Part shown: positions 1 through 9,828 of the stretch, in pieces
Numbering within the stretch: the stretch's first letter is position 1
Layout: each line of letters begins with the position of its first letter
Assembly (NCBI GenBank): GCA_014841835.1
Contig: JACYUQ010000001.1
Span: 930,001-994,000 of the forward strand
Origin: Oxalobacteraceae sp. CFBP 13730
GTDB taxonomy: Bacteria; Pseudomonadota; Gammaproteobacteria; Burkholderiales; Burkholderiaceae_D
Direction of reading: 5' to 3'
Length of the DNA stretch: 64,000 bases
Translations under genes and position numbers: made by a program
Notes under the pieces: model-generated
What the model saw: only the letters and a program-made list of their open reading frames with translations
Told to the model about the DNA's origin: nothing
The model's database searches: none

Positions 1-626
1 TCGAGTTTTCGACGCCGTTCGAACTATTGATTGCGGTGCTACTGTCGGCACAGTCGACCGACGTCGGTGTGAACAAGGCCATGCGCCGTTTGTTCCCGGT
101 GGCGAACACGCCACAGGCAATCCTCGACCTGGGCATCGATGAGCTCAAGACCTATATCGCGACCATTGGCCTGTACAACACGAAGGCCAAGAACGTGATC
201 GCTACCTGCCAGATCCTGGTGGAGCAGCATGGTGGTGAAGTGCCGCCCGTGCGTGAAGCGCTCGAAGCGCTGCCGGGTGTTGGCCGCAAGACGGCGAACG
301 TGGTGCTCAACACGGCCTTTGGCGAACCGACGATGGCCGTCGACACGCACATCTTCCGCGTCTCGAATCGCACGAAGATTGCCCCCGGCAAGAACGTCGA
401 CATCGTCGAACAGAAGCTGTTGAAGTTCGTGCCGAAGGAATTCCTGCATGATGCCCATCACTGGCTGATCCTGCACGGGCGCTACACCTGCGTGGCGCGC
501 AAGCCAAAATGCTGGAATTGCCTGATTGCCGACCTGTGCGAGTTCAAGGACAAGACACCGGCGCCAGCGGGCCTGCTCGACCCAGCTGCTGTCGCGGCAG
601 CTGCAGCAGCAGCAGCAGCAGGTTAA
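1..626 (+). CDS. nth: Endonuclease III (5' partial)
   Basis: Base-excision repair glycosylase/AP lyase for oxidised pyrimidines. The reading frame is open from base 3, so the true start lies left of the window; the first internal start-like codon (TTG at 27) falls inside the conserved N-terminal helix. Visible are the helix-hairpin-helix (LPGVGRKTAN, with the catalytic Lys), the catalytic Asp in VDTHIFRVSNR, and a C-x6-C-x2-C-x5-C iron-sulfur cluster near the C-terminus. The protein ends in an unusual polyalanine tail from a GCA/GCT run at 585-620. The stop overlaps the stop of the convergent next gene. Confidence 0.95.
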   Translation, partial: EFSTPFELLIAVLLSAQSTDVGVNKAMRRLFPVANTPQAILDLGIDELKTYIATIGLYNTKAKNVIATCQILVEQHGGEVPPVREALEALPGVGRKTANVVLNTAFGEPTMAVDTHIFRVSNRTKIAPGKNVDIVEQKLLKFVPKEFLHDAHHWLILHGRYTCVARKPKCWNCLIADLCEFKDKTPAPAGLLDPAAVAAAAAAAAAG

Positions 627-982
627 ATCCGGGTCTCGCCGGTCGCGAACGACGCGCGCACGATGCGCCCGTCCACCACTTCGTAGACGCACAGCATCTC
701 GACCGTGCCCTGCCCTTCCGGAAAGTTGCGGGTCACGATCTCGAGGTCGGTGACGAAATTGCCCAGCACCGTGCGCGACAGCAGCCGCGCATGCAGGTCA
801 GGCTCGAGAAAACGCTGTGCGTAGCGCGGTCGGATCTGGTCGTGGCCGCGCGCCAGCAGGTCGCCATGCAGCGCGAATTGCGCCGCGTCTGGCGCATAGG
901 TGGCCATCAGTGCATCGAGGTCTTTGGCGTTGTAGGCGTCGAGCTGCGCCTGGACCACGGCGGAAGGTGAAAGAGGCGTCAT
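623..982 (-). CDS. NTF2/SnoaL-like small protein
   Basis: A 119-aa protein of the nuclear transport factor 2 / SnoaL-like fold. It shows the typical N-terminal helix (AQLDAYNAKDLDALMATYAPDA, first part) followed by strands ending in EVVDGRIVRA. Members are small cone-shaped enzymes or binding proteins; the substrate cannot be told. I chose the ATG at 982. A TTG-initiated extension to 1033 is possible but adds residues unlike the family. It is convergent with nth, and their stop codons overlap over 623-626. Confidence 0.75.
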   Translation of the reverse strand: MTPLSPSAVVQAQLDAYNAKDLDALMATYAPDAAQFALHGDLLARGHDQIRPRYAQRFLEPDLHARLLSRTVLGNFVTDLEIVTRNFPEGQGTVEMLCVYEVVDGRIVRASFATGETRI

Positions 983-1072
983 CGGATGGTGGCTCACAAG
1001 GTGCGCCACCGGTTGCCGGGCCCATCCCGACAATACGGGCGCGCGGGCATCTTACCGCGCACCCGGTTCGTG

Positions 1073-2647
1073 TCAAGCTGCCAGCGCCAGTTTGGTACGG
1101 GGCGGTGCCACGGCGCCGCTTGGCTCTTCGACCTTGAACACGCTGACCACTTCCGTCAGCGCCACCGTCTGCTCGCGCAGCGATTGCGCCGCGGCGGCGG
1201 CCTGCTCGACCAGCGCCGCATTCTGCTGGGTCGTGACATCCATTTCGGTGACGGCCTGGTTGACCTGCGAGATTCCCTGGCTCTGCTCGCTGCTGGCAGC
1301 GCTGATCTCGGTGATGATGTCCATCACGCCGCGCACACTGGTCAGGATCTCGCCCATGGTCACGCCTGCTTCACCGGCCAGCCGGTCGCCCGTTTCCACA
1401 CAGGCCACCGATTCACCGATCAAATCCTTGATTTCTTTCGCCGCCGTGGCTGAGCGCTGCGCGAGAATGCGCACCTCGCCTGCCACGACCGCAAAGCCAC
1501 GGCCCTGCTCGCCAGCGCGCGCCGCTTCGACCGCCGCGTTGAGCGCCAGGATATTGGTCTGGAACGCGATGCTGTCGATGACGCCGATGATGTCGGTGAT
1601 CTTGCGCGACGACGCGCTGATCGACGCCATCGTGCCCACCACCTGCTCGACCACCTGGCCGCCCTTGACCGCCACATCGCACGCAGACACGGCCAGCACG
1701 CTGGCCTGACGCGCATTGTCGGCGTTCTGGATGACGGTTGAGGTGAGTTCTTCCATTGACGACGCTGTCTCTTCGAGCGCGCCAGCCTGGCGCTCGGTGC
1801 GCGCCGACAAGTCGAGATTGCCCTGCGCGATTTCGCCGGACGCCACCGCGATGGTCTCGGCCCCGCCCCGTACTTCGAGCACGATGCGCTGCAGGCTGCC
1901 CGACATTTCTTTCAACGCCGTCAAAAGCTGGCCCGTTTCATCGTTGCTGCGCACGGTGATCGTGGTGCGCAAGTCACCCGCTGCCACGCTGCGCGCGGCC
2001 TCGACCGCTTCATCGAGTGGCCGCGTGATCGAACGTGACACCAGCGCGCCAGCGATGACGGCGACCACGGCGCCCAGCAGCATCAGGCTGTAACTGAGCA
2101 ATGTGGCGCGCTTGCCGACCGCGTCGGCCTCGGCCGCAGTGGCCAGGCTGACGGCCGACATCTTTTCCTGGGCCTGCACCAGCAGTTCGGCCGGGGCACG
2201 GTCCTTCCCCTTGACCGCCACATCGCCAGCGGCAGCGTCGAAACCGGCCGCTTCGAAATCCTGGTAGCCGCGACGGAAATCCGCACCCATGGTCGCGTGC
2301 GCCGCGCCGAACTGCGTGACCAGCGTCCGCACTTCGCCTTCCGGCATGGCGTCCAGCAAGACCTTGACCTGCTGCGCGACTTCCGTTTCGTTCTTCTGGA
2401 AGGCGTTCCAGTACTTGACGCGTTCGCTTTCCTGCTTGCCACGCAACAGGGTGTTTTTCCACTCCTGAACCTGTTTGCGGAAATGGGACAGCAGCGCTTG
2501 CACTTGCTGTGCCTGGCCCTCGGTGACCACCGCCTGGCGGTAGGTATCGACCGAGCTGTTCATCTGCGCCATGCCGAAGAAGCCCGCGCAGGCGACGAGC
2601 AGGGTGACGGCAGCGAAACCCAGTGGTAATTTGCGACTCAATTTCAT
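1073..2647 (-). CDS. Methyl-accepting chemotaxis protein
   Basis: A transmembrane chemoreceptor of about 524 aa. It starts with an N-terminal membrane helix (residues about 8-28), then a periplasmic four-helix-bundle-type sensor domain, a second membrane helix (about 185-210) and a HAMP domain beginning [12 protein letters not shown]. The cytoplasmic methylation and signalling helices follow, with the highly conserved hairpin tip around [19 protein letters not shown]. It should signal through CheA/CheW. The C-terminus ends in KLALAA without the CheR-tethering pentapeptide. ATG 2647 has AGGA upstream; ATG 2656 is an alternative. No chemotaxis genes adjoin, so it is an orphan receptor with unknown ligand. 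Confidence 0.93.
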   Translation of the reverse strand: MKLSRKLPLGFAAVTLLVACAGFFGMAQMNSSVDTYRQAVVTEGQAQQVQALLSHFRKQVQEWKNTLLRGKQESERVKYWNAFQKNETEVAQQVKVLLDAMPEGEVRTLVTQFGAAHATMGADFRRGYQDFEAAGFDAAAGDVAVKGKDRAPAELLVQAQEKMSAVSLATAAEADAVGKRATLLSYSLMLLGAVVAVIAGALVSRSITRPLDEAVEAARSVAAGDLRTTITVRSNDETGQLLTALKEMSGSLQRIVLEVRGGAETIAVASGEIAQGNLDLSARTERQAGALEETASSMEELTSTVIQNADNARQASVLAVSACDVAVKGGQVVEQVVGTMASISASSRKITDIIGVIDSIAFQTNILALNAAVEAARAGEQGRGFAVVAGEVRILAQRSATAAKEIKDLIGESVACVETGDRLAGEAGVTMGEILTSVRGVMDIITEISAASSEQSQGISQVNQAVTEMDVTTQQNAALVEQAAAAAQSLREQTVALTEVVSVFKVEEPSGAVAPPRTKLALAA

Positions 2648-2802
2648 GGTGAACATCCTGAATATACGCACGACGCGCTCAAGCGCAGTGTATATCCAAG
2701 TCCAACGCTTGAATCCATACAGCAATATTTTTGGACGATTTGATGTACAAACCCGCCGTTACGTCAGATTGGCGCAACAGCGGGTGAGCGAGTGCTCGCT
2801 GC

Positions 2803-3921
2803 CTACAACAAGACCATATTGTCGCGATGGATGAGCTCAGGCCCTTCGACGAAGCCCAGGATACGCTCGATCTCGGTCGACGAATGACGCATGATGCGCC
2901 GCACTTCGCTGCTCGCGTAATTGGTCAGTCCACGCGCCAGCGGCTTGCCCGCTTCATCGACGCAAGTGACGACCTGGCCGCGACCGAACTCGCCCTTGAC
3001 GGCGATGACGCCGATCGGCAGCAGTGACTTGCCTTCGCGCGTGAGCTTGGCTGCCGCGCCGGCGTCGATGACGACTTCACCGGTCGTGTGCAGATGGTCG
3101 ACCATCCACTGGCGGCGCGCCGTCAGGCGGCCGGTCGGGGCCAGCAACTGCGTGCCGATCGCTTCGCCACCCGCCAGGCGCGTGAGGACATCCGGCTCGC
3201 GCCCCCAGGCGATCACGGTGTGCGCGCCGGAGCGCGCAGCGCGCTTGGCCGCCAGCACCTTGGTCAGCATGCCACCGCTGCCGATGCTGCTGCCGGCGCC
3301 GCCCGCCATGCTTTCCAGTGCCACGTCGCCGGCCTGGGCCTGTTCGATCAGGCGCGCATCGGGGTTCTTGCGCGGGTCGGCCGAGTACAAGCCGGGCTGG
3401 TCGGTCAGGATGACGAGCGCATCGGCTTCGATCAGGTTGGCCACCAGCGCACCCAGGGTGTCGTTGTCGCCGAACTTGATCTCGTCGGTGACGACGGTAT
3501 CGTTCTCGTTGATGATCGGCACCACCTTCAGGCGCAGCAAGGTGGTCAGCGTCGAGCGCGCGTTCAGGTAGCGTTCTCGGTCGGCCAGGTCGGCATGCGT
3601 GAGCAGCACCTGGGCCGTCTGCACGCCGTGCGCGCGAAAGCTCGTTTCATAGATTTGTGCCAGGCCCATCTGGCCACAGGCGGCGCACGCCTGCAGTTCG
3701 TGGATATCGTGCGGGCGCTTGGTGAAGCCCAGGCGCAGCATGCCTTCGGCAATGGCGCCCGAGCTGACCAGGACCACATCCTTGCCGAGGGCGCGCAGCG
3801 CGGCAATCTGGGATGCCCAGCGGGCAATGGCGGTATGGTCCAGCCCCCTGCCCTCGTCCGTGACGAGGGAGGAGCCGACCTTGACGATGATGCGGGAAGC
3901 TTGTTGGAGAGCGGAGTTCAT
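2803..3921 (-). CDS. proB: Glutamate 5-kinase
   Basis: First enzyme of proline synthesis: ATP + L-glutamate to glutamyl 5-phosphate. It has 372 aa, the full length of the two-domain form. An N-terminal amino-acid kinase domain starts [11 protein letters not shown], with [10 protein letters not shown] and NENDTVV. A C-terminal PUA domain starts around residue 280 ([13 protein letters not shown]). The start overlaps the stop of the upstream small membrane protein gene by ATGA, and obgE precedes that, so it probably lies in the obgE transcript. The obgE-proB linkage is common in Burkholderiales. Confidence 0.96.
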   Translation of the reverse strand: MNSALQQASRIIVKVGSSLVTDEGRGLDHTAIARWASQIAALRALGKDVVLVSSGAIAEGMLRLGFTKRPHDIHELQACAACGQMGLAQIYETSFRAHGVQTAQVLLTHADLADRERYLNARSTLTTLLRLKVVPIINENDTVVTDEIKFGDNDTLGALVANLIEADALVILTDQPGLYSADPRKNPDARLIEQAQAGDVALESMAGGAGSSIGSGGMLTKVLAAKRAARSGAHTVIAWGREPDVLTRLAGGEAIGTQLLAPTGRLTARRQWMVDHLHTTGEVVIDAGAAAKLTREGKSLLPIGVIAVKGEFGRGQVVTCVDEAGKPLARGLTNYASSEVRRIMRHSSTEIERILGFVEGPELIHRDNMVLL

Positions 3922-4343
3922 GGCGACAGGAATTTTCCCCGCGGTCGCAATGCGAGCAGGGCAATTCCTGCCAGCAGTTCAACTGCGCAGACAGCAAATA
4001 AGACCCCCGTGGGCAAGCCGATCGCAAAGGCCGCGATGAGGCGGCCGGCCGGCTGGGCCAGGAGGAACAAGGCAGTCAGGTCGCCCAGGATCGGCTGATT
4101 GCCGTGCCTGGCCGCCAACAGCGCCAACCCCGCGGTAGCGAGGCGGACGCCCACATAGATGGCGTAGAACTGGCTGTAGCCATTCACGCCAACGAGAAAC
4201 AAGCCCATCGCCGACGCAATACGATCGGGATCGAGCAATGCCGCCAGCGCAGCCAGCGAACTGACGGTCGCGACCAGCTGCAGCAGCTGGCCACGCAGCC
4301 AGGCGCGCGACCAGCTCAGGGTCTGAGGAGCGCTGCCGGCCAA
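3918..4343 (-). CDS. Small integral membrane protein (DUF4345-like)
   Basis: A 141-aa protein with about four hydrophobic helices, roughly residues 18-38, 44-63, 64-80 and 95-130. It resembles small DUF4345-type membrane proteins of unknown function, but the family match is a guess from pattern. The only plausible start is TTG at 4343, three bases after the obgE stop. Its stop overlaps proB by ATGA, which supports translation-coupled expression between obgE and proB. No signal peptide or catalytic motif is visible. Confidence 0.7.
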   Translation of the reverse strand: MAGSAPQTLSWSRAWLRGQLLQLVATVSSLAALAALLDPDRIASAMGLFLVGVNGYSQFYAIYVGVRLATAGLALLAARHGNQPILGDLTALFLLAQPAGRLIAAFAIGLPTGVLFAVCAVELLAGIALLALRPRGKFLSP

Positions 4344-4346
4344 AGG

Positions 4347-5459
4347 TCAGTCTTCGAGGATCTTGAAACGTGGATCGTCCGGATCGATCGACGAAATCCC
4401 GCGCGCTTCTTCGGTCATCGCGGTTTCTTCGGCGCGGTGCTCGGCGTGACGCTTTTCTTCCAGGTGCAGGTAGATCGCGTTGATCAGTTCCTGACAACCT
4501 TCGCGGTTCAATGCCGAAATCTCGAACACCGGGCCCTTCCAGGCCAGGCGCTTGATCATGTCCTTGACGCGCTTCTTGCGCTCGGCTTCGTCGAGCACGT
4601 CAAGCTTGTTGAGCACGAGCCAGCGCGGCTTGTTCAGCAGCTCTTCGTCGTACTTTTCGAGTTCCTTGATCAGGGCCTTGGCTTCCTTGACCGGATCGAT
4701 GTTCGCTTCGAACGACGACAGGTCGACGATGTGCAGCAGCAGACCGGTACGCGCCAGGTGACGCAGGAACTGGTGACCCAGGCCCGCGCCTTCGGCGGCG
4801 CCTTCGATCAGACCCGGAATGTCGGCCACGACAAAGCTTTTCTCGTGCGACACGCGCACCACGCCCAGGTTCGGGTGCAAGGTGGTGAACGGGTAATCGG
4901 CGATCTTCGGGCGCGCGTTCGAGACGGCGGTGATGAAGGTCGATTTGCCGGCGTTCGGCATGCCCAAGAGGCCCACGTCCGCCAGAACTTTCAGTTCCAG
5001 GCGCAACGTGCGACGCTCGCCTTCCTTGCCTTCGGTCTTTTGACGCGGGGCGCGGTTGGTCGAACTTTTAAAGTGGATATTGCCCCAGCCGCCCTCGCCA
5101 CCTTTGGCGAGCAGTTCGGTCTGGCCATGTTCGGTCAGGTCGGCAATGATTTCGCCGTTGACATCGTCGATGATGAGCGTGCCAACAGGCATGCGCATAT
5201 AGATGTCTTCGGCACCCTTGCCGTAGCAATCCGAGCCGCGGCCCGGTTCGCCGTGCTTGCCGGTGTGGACTTTCGAATAGCGAAAGTCGACCAGCGTGTT
5301 GACGTTGCGGTCGGCAACCACAAAGATCGAACTGCCCGTGCCGCCATCGCCGCCGTCGGGACCGCCAAATGGGCGGAACTTTTCGCGCCGGAACGAGGCG
5401 CATCCGTTGCCGCCGTCGCCTCCGATGACTTCAATTTTTGCTTCGTCGATAAACTTCAT
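4347..5459 (-). CDS. obgE: Obg-family GTPase, ribosome assembly
   Basis: Essential GTPase in late 50S assembly and stress control. The 370 aa comprise an N-terminal glycine-rich Obg fold (residues 1-158, for example GGDGGNGC and GGEGGWGN) and a G domain with G1 GMPNAGKST (167-174), the G2 Thr in [12 protein letters not shown]3 DIPGLIEGA (213 on) and G4 NKLD. A short acidic C-terminal tail follows. It lies downstream of rplU-rpmA, the conserved order in most bacteria. A possible weak terminator hairpin sits between rpmA and obgE. Confidence 0.97.
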   Translation of the reverse strand: MKFIDEAKIEVIGGDGGNGCASFRREKFRPFGGPDGGDGGTGSSIFVVADRNVNTLVDFRYSKVHTGKHGEPGRGSDCYGKGAEDIYMRMPVGTLIIDDVNGEIIADLTEHGQTELLAKGGEGGWGNIHFKSSTNRAPRQKTEGKEGERRTLRLELKVLADVGLLGMPNAGKSTFITAVSNARPKIADYPFTTLHPNLGVVRVSHEKSFVVADIPGLIEGAAEGAGLGHQFLRHLARTGLLLHIVDLSSFEANIDPVKEAKALIKELEKYDEELLNKPRWLVLNKLDVLDEAERKKRVKDMIKRLAWKGPVFEISALNREGCQELINAIYLHLEEKRHAEHRAEETAMTEEARGISSIDPDDPRFKILED

Positions 5460-5480
5460 GATTGTGACCGCTTAAAAACT

Positions 5481-5510
5481 AAAAAGGCCCTACCTTGGGC
5501 AGAGCCTTTC
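5481..5510 (-). terminator. Possible attenuating hairpin between rpmA and obgE
   Basis: Read on the minus strand, AAAGGC and GCCTTT arms enclose an inner GCCC/GGGC pair and are followed by five T. It could end most rplU-rpmA transcripts while letting some continue into obgE. A second GC-rich hairpin at about 5540-5558 has only a weak T-rich tail. Confidence 0.45.
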
Positions 5511-5568
5511 GATGGAAGGCTTGCGCCTTGCAAAGAAGCGCCGCTCGAAAGCGGCGCGAAATGCGCAA

Positions 5569-5850
5569 TTACGCTGCGACTGCTTCCGCTGCTTCGTTAG
5601 CAACGACGGTCACGAATTGCTTCGAGCCCACGCCTTGCTTGACGAACTTGACGGTGCCAGTGACCAGCGCGAACAGGGTGTGATCCTTGCCCGTACCGAC
5701 GCCGGTGCCGGCGCGCACTGGCGTGCCGCGCTGACGAATGATGATGCCGCCGGCATTGACTGCCTGGCCGCCGTAGACTTTCACGCCAAGGCGCTTGCTT
5801 TCTGAGTCACGGCCGTTGCGGGTAGTACCGCCGCCTTTTTTGTGTGCCAT
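5569..5850 (-). CDS. rpmA: 50S ribosomal protein L27
   Basis: A 93-aa ribosomal protein near the peptidyl transferase centre. It has the conserved N-terminus [19 protein letters not shown] followed by LGVKVYGGQ. The N-terminal Ala-His-Lys extension starts directly after Met, as in proteobacteria, with no cleaved leader. It sits 42 bp downstream of rplU in the standard L21-L27-ObgE order. Confidence 0.97.
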   Translation of the reverse strand: MAHKKGGGTTRNGRDSESKRLGVKVYGGQAVNAGGIIIRQRGTPVRAGTGVGTGKDHTLFALVTGTVKFVKQGVGSKQFVTVVANEAAEAVAA

Positions 5851-5892
5851 TTATTTACTCCTGGATGACGTTGCTGGGAACCGGAACGGGGA

Positions 5893-6204
5893 TTAGCCGT
5901 TGATCGAAACGATCTGGATTTCGGTGAAGTTTTGGCGATGGCCCATACGCTTCTGGTAGTGCTTACGACGACGCATCTTGAAGATACGCACTTTGTCGTG
6001 GCGACCCTGCGAAACCACTTTCACCAGCACCGTTGCACCTTCGACCAGCGGAGCACCAAACTTGATGCTTTCGCCTTCGCCGAGGGCGAGGACCTGATCG
6101 ATCGTGAGTTCGGAACCAATGTCTGCCGGTATCTGTTCTACTTTAAGTTTTTCACCAGCGACAACTTTGTATTGCTTGCCACCGGTTTTTATGACCGCGT
6201 ACAT
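5893..6204 (-). CDS. rplU: 50S ribosomal protein L21
   Basis: A 103-aa ribosomal protein with the canonical start [14 protein letters not shown] and C-terminal [16 protein letters not shown], which binds 23S rRNA. I chose ATG 6204. The six-residue in-frame extension to 6222 is absent from the family. It is the first gene of the rplU-rpmA-(obgE) unit and is driven by the strong promoter at 6296-6324. Confidence 0.97.
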   Translation of the reverse strand: MYAVIKTGGKQYKVVAGEKLKVEQIPADIGSELTIDQVLALGEGESIKFGAPLVEGATVLVKVVSQGRHDKVRIFKMRRRKHYQKRMGHRQNFTEIQIVSING

Positions 6205-6295
6205 GATTTGAAACCTCATCAAATGTTAAAAGAACCCCTCGGCGCGTCGTCCTGCGCTTGTAACGCTGAACTATTCTTAAGCCGGGGAACAGAGG

Positions 6296-6324
6296 ATTAT
6301 ACATAAGTGCGCGCACTGCGTCAA
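6296..6324 (-). promoter_or_regulatory. Sigma70 promoter of rplU-rpmA
   Basis: On the minus strand TTGACG (6319-6324) and TATAAT (6296-6301) are separated by exactly 17 bp, a near-consensus promoter. It lies about 90 bp upstream of rplU. The leader between them could hold an autoregulatory site, but I see no clear structure there. Confidence 0.8.
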
Positions 6325-6430
6325 AGGCATTCAACGCCCTGTTCACGGCGTGCATCGATGCCAGCGTAAGCCTGACCCGCCTTGCGGCGAATGCGTCCCC
6401 GTCAGCCCGACGGTTCCCCCTCCCATGACG

Positions 6431-6436
6431 TATAAT
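6431..6436 (+). promoter_or_regulatory. Likely -10 box of ispB
   Basis: A perfect TATAAT lies 44 bp before the ispB start. The -35 at 17-18 bp spacing is weak (around 6407-6413, GACG). It is divergent from the rplU promoter. Confidence 0.5.
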
Positions 6437-6479
6437 CGCCCCACTCTTATAGTTAACCCAACGCTCACGCAGGTCAGCC

Positions 6480-7469
6480 TTGTCAGCCGCTACCCAACAC
6501 GCCCAACAGAACACCATCGTCCAGTCGATCGCGCCCGATATGGAGGCCGTCAACACGGTGATCCGCCAGCGGCTGCATTCCGAAGTCACGCTGGTCAACC
6601 AGATCGCCGAGTACATCATCAGTGCCGGCGGCAAGCGCATCCGTCCGGTACTCGTGCTGCTGCTGGCCAATGCCTATGGCTACCGGGGCACCGCGCACCA
6701 CGAGCTGGCCGCCGTCGTCGAATTCATCCACACCGCCACGCTGCTGCATGACGACGTCGTCGACGAATCGTCGATGCGCCGCGGCCGCCAGACCGCCAAC
6801 GCGCTGTTCGGCAATGCCGCCTCGGTGCTGGTCGGCGACTTCCTCTACTCGCGCGCGTTCCAGATGATGGTTGGCCTCGACAGCATGCGCATCATGCAGA
6901 TCCTGTCCGACGCCACCAACGTGATCGCCGAAGGCGAAGTGCTGCAACTGCTGAACATGCACGATCCGGACGTGACCGAAGCGAGCTACCTGCTCGTGAT
7001 CCGCTCCAAGACCGCCAAGCTGTTCGAAGCCGCCGCCGAACTGGGCGCACTGATCGCCGGCGCGAATGACACGCAGATCGCCGCCGCCGGCGAGTATGGC
7101 CGCTCGCTGGGCACCGCGTTCCAGCTCATCGACGACGTGCTCGACTACGCCGGTGACGCCGCCGAGATCGGCAAGAACCTGGGGGACGACCTGCGCGAAG
7201 GCAAGCCGACCCTGCCCCTGATCTGGCTGATGGAACATGGCACCCAGGAACAGCGTGAACTGGTGCGCAGCTGCATCGAGCAAGGCGACGAAGCCCAATT
7301 CGACGCCGTGCTGGCGGCCGTGACGTCGAGCGGCGCGCTCGACTACACGCGCGCGCAGGCCGAACAGGCCGCGCGCCGGGCCTCAGAAGCGATTGCCGGT
7401 TTGCCCGACAGCGTGTTCAAGAACAGCCTGCTGCAACTGAGCAGCTTCGCCGTTGACAGGAACCACTAA
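6480..7469 (+). CDS. ispB: Octaprenyl diphosphate synthase
   Basis: Long-chain trans-prenyltransferase that makes the ubiquinone side chain from FPP and IPP. The 329 aa contain the first Asp-rich motif in LLHDDVVDESSMRRG (residues about 89-103), the second in LIDDVLDYAGD, and the GGKRIRP substrate motif near residue 50. The start is TTG at 6480; no ATG fits the conserved N-terminus better. It is divergent from rplU, the usual place for ispB in proteobacteria. Confidence 0.94.
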   Translation: MSAATQHAQQNTIVQSIAPDMEAVNTVIRQRLHSEVTLVNQIAEYIISAGGKRIRPVLVLLLANAYGYRGTAHHELAAVVEFIHTATLLHDDVVDESSMRRGRQTANALFGNAASVLVGDFLYSRAFQMMVGLDSMRIMQILSDATNVIAEGEVLQLLNMHDPDVTEASYLLVIRSKTAKLFEAAAELGALIAGANDTQIAAAGEYGRSLGTAFQLIDDVLDYAGDAAEIGKNLGDDLREGKPTLPLIWLMEHGTQEQRELVRSCIEQGDEAQFDAVLAAVTSSGALDYTRAQAEQAARRASEAIAGLPDSVFKNSLLQLSSFAVDRNH

Positions 7470-7481
7470 GCGATTTTATAG

Positions 7482-7506
7482 TACGACCATCCCGGGGTGG
7501 TTGTAC
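7482..7506 (+). terminator. Hairpin after ispB
   Basis: An almost continuous 13-bp self-complementary sequence (GTACGACCATCCC with GGGGTGGTTGTAC, two G-U pairs) lies between the ispB stop and tRNA-Pro. It has no T tract, so it may be a processing or termination hairpin. Confidence 0.35.
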
Positions 7507-7522
7507 GTACACCCCGAACCGT

Positions 7523-7599
7523 CGGGGTGTAGCTTAGCCCGGTAGAGCGCTACGTTCGGGACGTAGAGGCCGGAGGTTCGAATCCTCTCACCCCGACCA
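7523..7599 (+). tRNA. tRNA-Pro (anticodon CGG)
   Basis: A 77-nt cloverleaf. Acceptor CGGGGTG pairs with CACCCCG, followed by discriminator A and an encoded CCA. The anticodon stem is CTACG/CGTAG around loop TTCGGGA (anticodon CGG), and the T arm has loop TTCGAAT. Its 3' 46 nt are the integration site of the island that follows, which restores an intact tRNA. Confidence 0.97.
7554..7599 (+). repeat. attL core (46-bp direct repeat, left copy)
   Basis: It runs from the anticodon loop of tRNA-Pro to its CCA end and is identical to 28088-28133. Confidence 0.93.
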
Positions 7600-7658
7600 A
7601 AAATTCCCTTGTATATCAAGGCTTTTTTGAATTGCCGATCTAGGAGATACAGTGGCAA

Positions 7659-7677
7659 GTGGCTAATCGGTGGCTAA
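7659..7677 (+). promoter_or_regulatory. Putative integrase arm-type site, left
   Basis: GTGGCTAATCGGTGGCTAA contains two copies of a TGGCTAA word. The same words recur beside the right end at 27933-27958, and a single GTGGCTA lies at 7764. Paired arrays just inside both ends are typical of integrase or Xis arm sites. This role is inferred. Confidence 0.5.
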
Positions 7678-7763
7678 AGCAACCGGCGTTTGAGAAAAAG
7701 AACGAATCATCCTCCCCAAAGTTGCCTATACCTAGTCCCAACCACTTTTTCAGGGACTTAACC

Positions 7764-9333
7764 GTGGCTAGTATCGACAATCGTTCTCGCATCAAAATTG
7801 AGGTCAACAAACTTTAGCGACCTTACCAAGCTTTTCCCCCACACTAAGCAAGCGCAAGCCGCCGCTTATTTCGCTGAGCTCCGCCAGGCGGGCCACCGGC
7901 CAGTGACCACCATACTAGACGAGGCTTACCTTGTGCGTTACTACCTCAACGGTAAACGCAAGAGCTTCACAGCAGTGACTATGGCCGAGGCAGTCGCCAT
8001 CCAAAAGCGCATCGAGTCCGAGCAGCACTACGGCCTTTTCCAGGACTATACCAAGGCCCATCAGACCACGCTGGCCGACTTGCTCATCCGATATCTGAAT
8101 GAAGTGGCGCCCAGGAACAAGGGCTTTATGATTGAGGCCTACAAAATCAACGCGTGGCTTGAAGACGCAGGTCTTCCTCGCCAAGACATTGCAGCCATCC
8201 ATAAGGCCCATCCCAATCCTTACGACCGGGATTTGCACATTCCTCGGCCAAGTAACCGCCGAATGTCGCTGCCTTGTGATGCCGTCGCATTCATTCGCAA
8301 GCCTTTCTCCAATGTAGAACCTGACGACTTCAGCGATTTCGTCGATGAGCGGGCGCAAGTCGCCGAACCTGCAACCATTGACCGTGACCTTGACATCTTT
8401 AACACTGTCTGCTGCACTGCCATTAACAAGTGGCGGATTCATGTCCACTGCAGTCCACTGTTAGGTTTCGACCGCCCTAAACACGTCAACGACCGCGACA
8501 GGCGGCTGCGCGTAGATGAAGAGACTCGACTCATGGCGGCGGCCCATATCGAGGACCAGAAATTGACCGCCCGAGCGCTGGGCGATCAAATGTTCGGCAA
8601 AAAACCGTCAAACACGAAGTATCAACGCCTGAGCGCGTTAAAGGATGCCAGGCTCGCAGTTCAGCAGGCTCATTTACATGTGCCAATGGTCGCAACCTTC
8701 ATCCAGTTTCAATTAATGACCGGAGCCCGGCGAAGTGAGACGCTCAAGCTCACCTGGAAGCACGTTGATCTCGTTGCCCAAACGGCATTCCTTCCTGAAA
8801 CGAAGAATGGGTTCTCGCGGACACTTCCGCTCCGCGCAGATTTGGTGGCATTGCTTCGCGAACTCCCCGGGGACGGCGACCAAGTGTTTCCTATCCCGAC
8901 GGACTATCTCCGTAAAGCCTGGAAACGCATTTGTGAAGCCGCAAACATCTGTACAGAAGGCGATGACCGTCTGCGCATCCATGATCTTCGCCACGAGGCG
9001 ATATCCCGTGTCGCTGAGGCTGGAAGCCGCACACCTGGTGGTTTTACGCTGCTGGACCTCCAAGCATTTTCTGGTCACCGTGACCCACGAATGCTCATTC
9101 GTTATACCCACCTGAGTGCATCGGGCCTTGCCCGACAGCTGGACGCGGCGTTTGCGGCGCCGGAGCTCCATACTATTCACCACGGTGTAAAGCGTCTGTC
9201 CAAAGATGCAAAGATTTCGATGGCAGAGCTCTTTGCGGCACCGCTATTCAGCGCGGCACCCATCGGCCTGACATCGGGGTCAGTTCAGGTTGATGATGTC
9301 GACGAGGACGCGCATCAGCAAACGATGGCCTGA
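7764..9333 (+). CDS. Tyrosine integrase, +1 frameshift near 5' end
   Basis: Site-specific recombinase of the island. The main frame (TTG 7798 to 9333, 511 aa) holds the full catalytic set, by main-frame numbering: Arg311 (TGARRSE), Lys336, His395-x2-Arg398 (HDLRHE), His427 (SGHRDPR) and Tyr436 (IRYTHLS). TTG 7798 lacks a ribosome site. A GTG at 7764 with AGGGA 7 bp upstream opens a family-like N-terminus (MASIDNRSRIKIEVNKL) that meets TAG at 7815. A +1 shift at CTT TAG C (7812-7818) joins it to SDLTKLFPHTKQ in the main frame. So the gene is either a +1 frameshift mutant or uses recoding; a shorter protein from TTG 7798 is also possible. Confidence 0.85.
7812..7818 (+). promoter_or_regulatory. 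CTT TAG C, possible +1 recoding site
   Basis: In the GTG-7764 frame, codon CTT is followed by stop TAG and a C. This has the same layout as the CTT TGA C site of prfB, where P-site slippage from CUU to UUU gives +1 frameshifting. GAGGT lies upstream at 7800-7804, further away than the prfB Shine-Dalgarno-like element. A simple one-base insertion (an extra T in CTTTAGC) explains it equally well. Confidence 0.4.
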
Positions 9334-9549
9334 ATTGTTTTAATCAATTCGTTTTGGCGGCTTGCGGCGATGCCCTCTTCCAAGGGCAAAGGGCCGACAG
9401 AGGTCATGGCAACAACCAGGGTGTACGCTGCGCGTCCACTCTTTTGTCACACGACCTTCTTTGCGGAAGGCTGCCGTGACTTCGTTACTAAAACGCAAGG
9501 TTGAGCGCGCATTAGCTTGCCAGGGAAGAGGCCTAATTGGACTCTTTCG

Positions 9550-9828
9550 TTAATTTTGATTACTCGGATCGTCGAGGAAACGAGTCAGGCTAATGAACGC
9601 TTCAGTCTCGCCATCGAGCCGCATTAGGGCTGGTATCGGCTTGCCCTAATGCGAATCCACTGCCAACGCGAGGCCAGCTTGACCAATCACGTGGAGTTCG
9701 AAGCGCTGGCCGTCGGAATCGATGCGGCGGCGCCGAGGCCATCGCGAGCCAAGAGTGTCCATTCGAGTCAGGCTAAATGAGACTTCACGTATTTTTTCAG
9801 TTTGGCAACATGATATCCTTGCAAACAA
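9550..9828 (-). pseudogene. Degraded small gene with in-frame TAG
   Basis: The minus-strand frame from TTG 9828 runs to TAG at 9646-9648. It then continues in the same frame for 31 more codons (GKPIPALMRLDGETEAF, then ISLTRFLDDPSNQN) to TAA at 9550-9552. The part after the stop looks like real protein. I do not recognise the family. It may be the remnant of a small island gene. Confidence 0.3.
9620..9653. repeat. Perfect 11-bp inverted repeat
   Basis: CGCATTAGGGC (9620-9630) and GCCCTAATGCG (9643-9653) flank a 12-nt loop. There is no T tract. It lies within the degraded frame at 9550-9828. Confidence 0.7.

Noticed and set aside
9362..9553. 63-aa frame downstream of the integrase
   Set aside because: Basic, low-information sequence with no ribosome site or family match.
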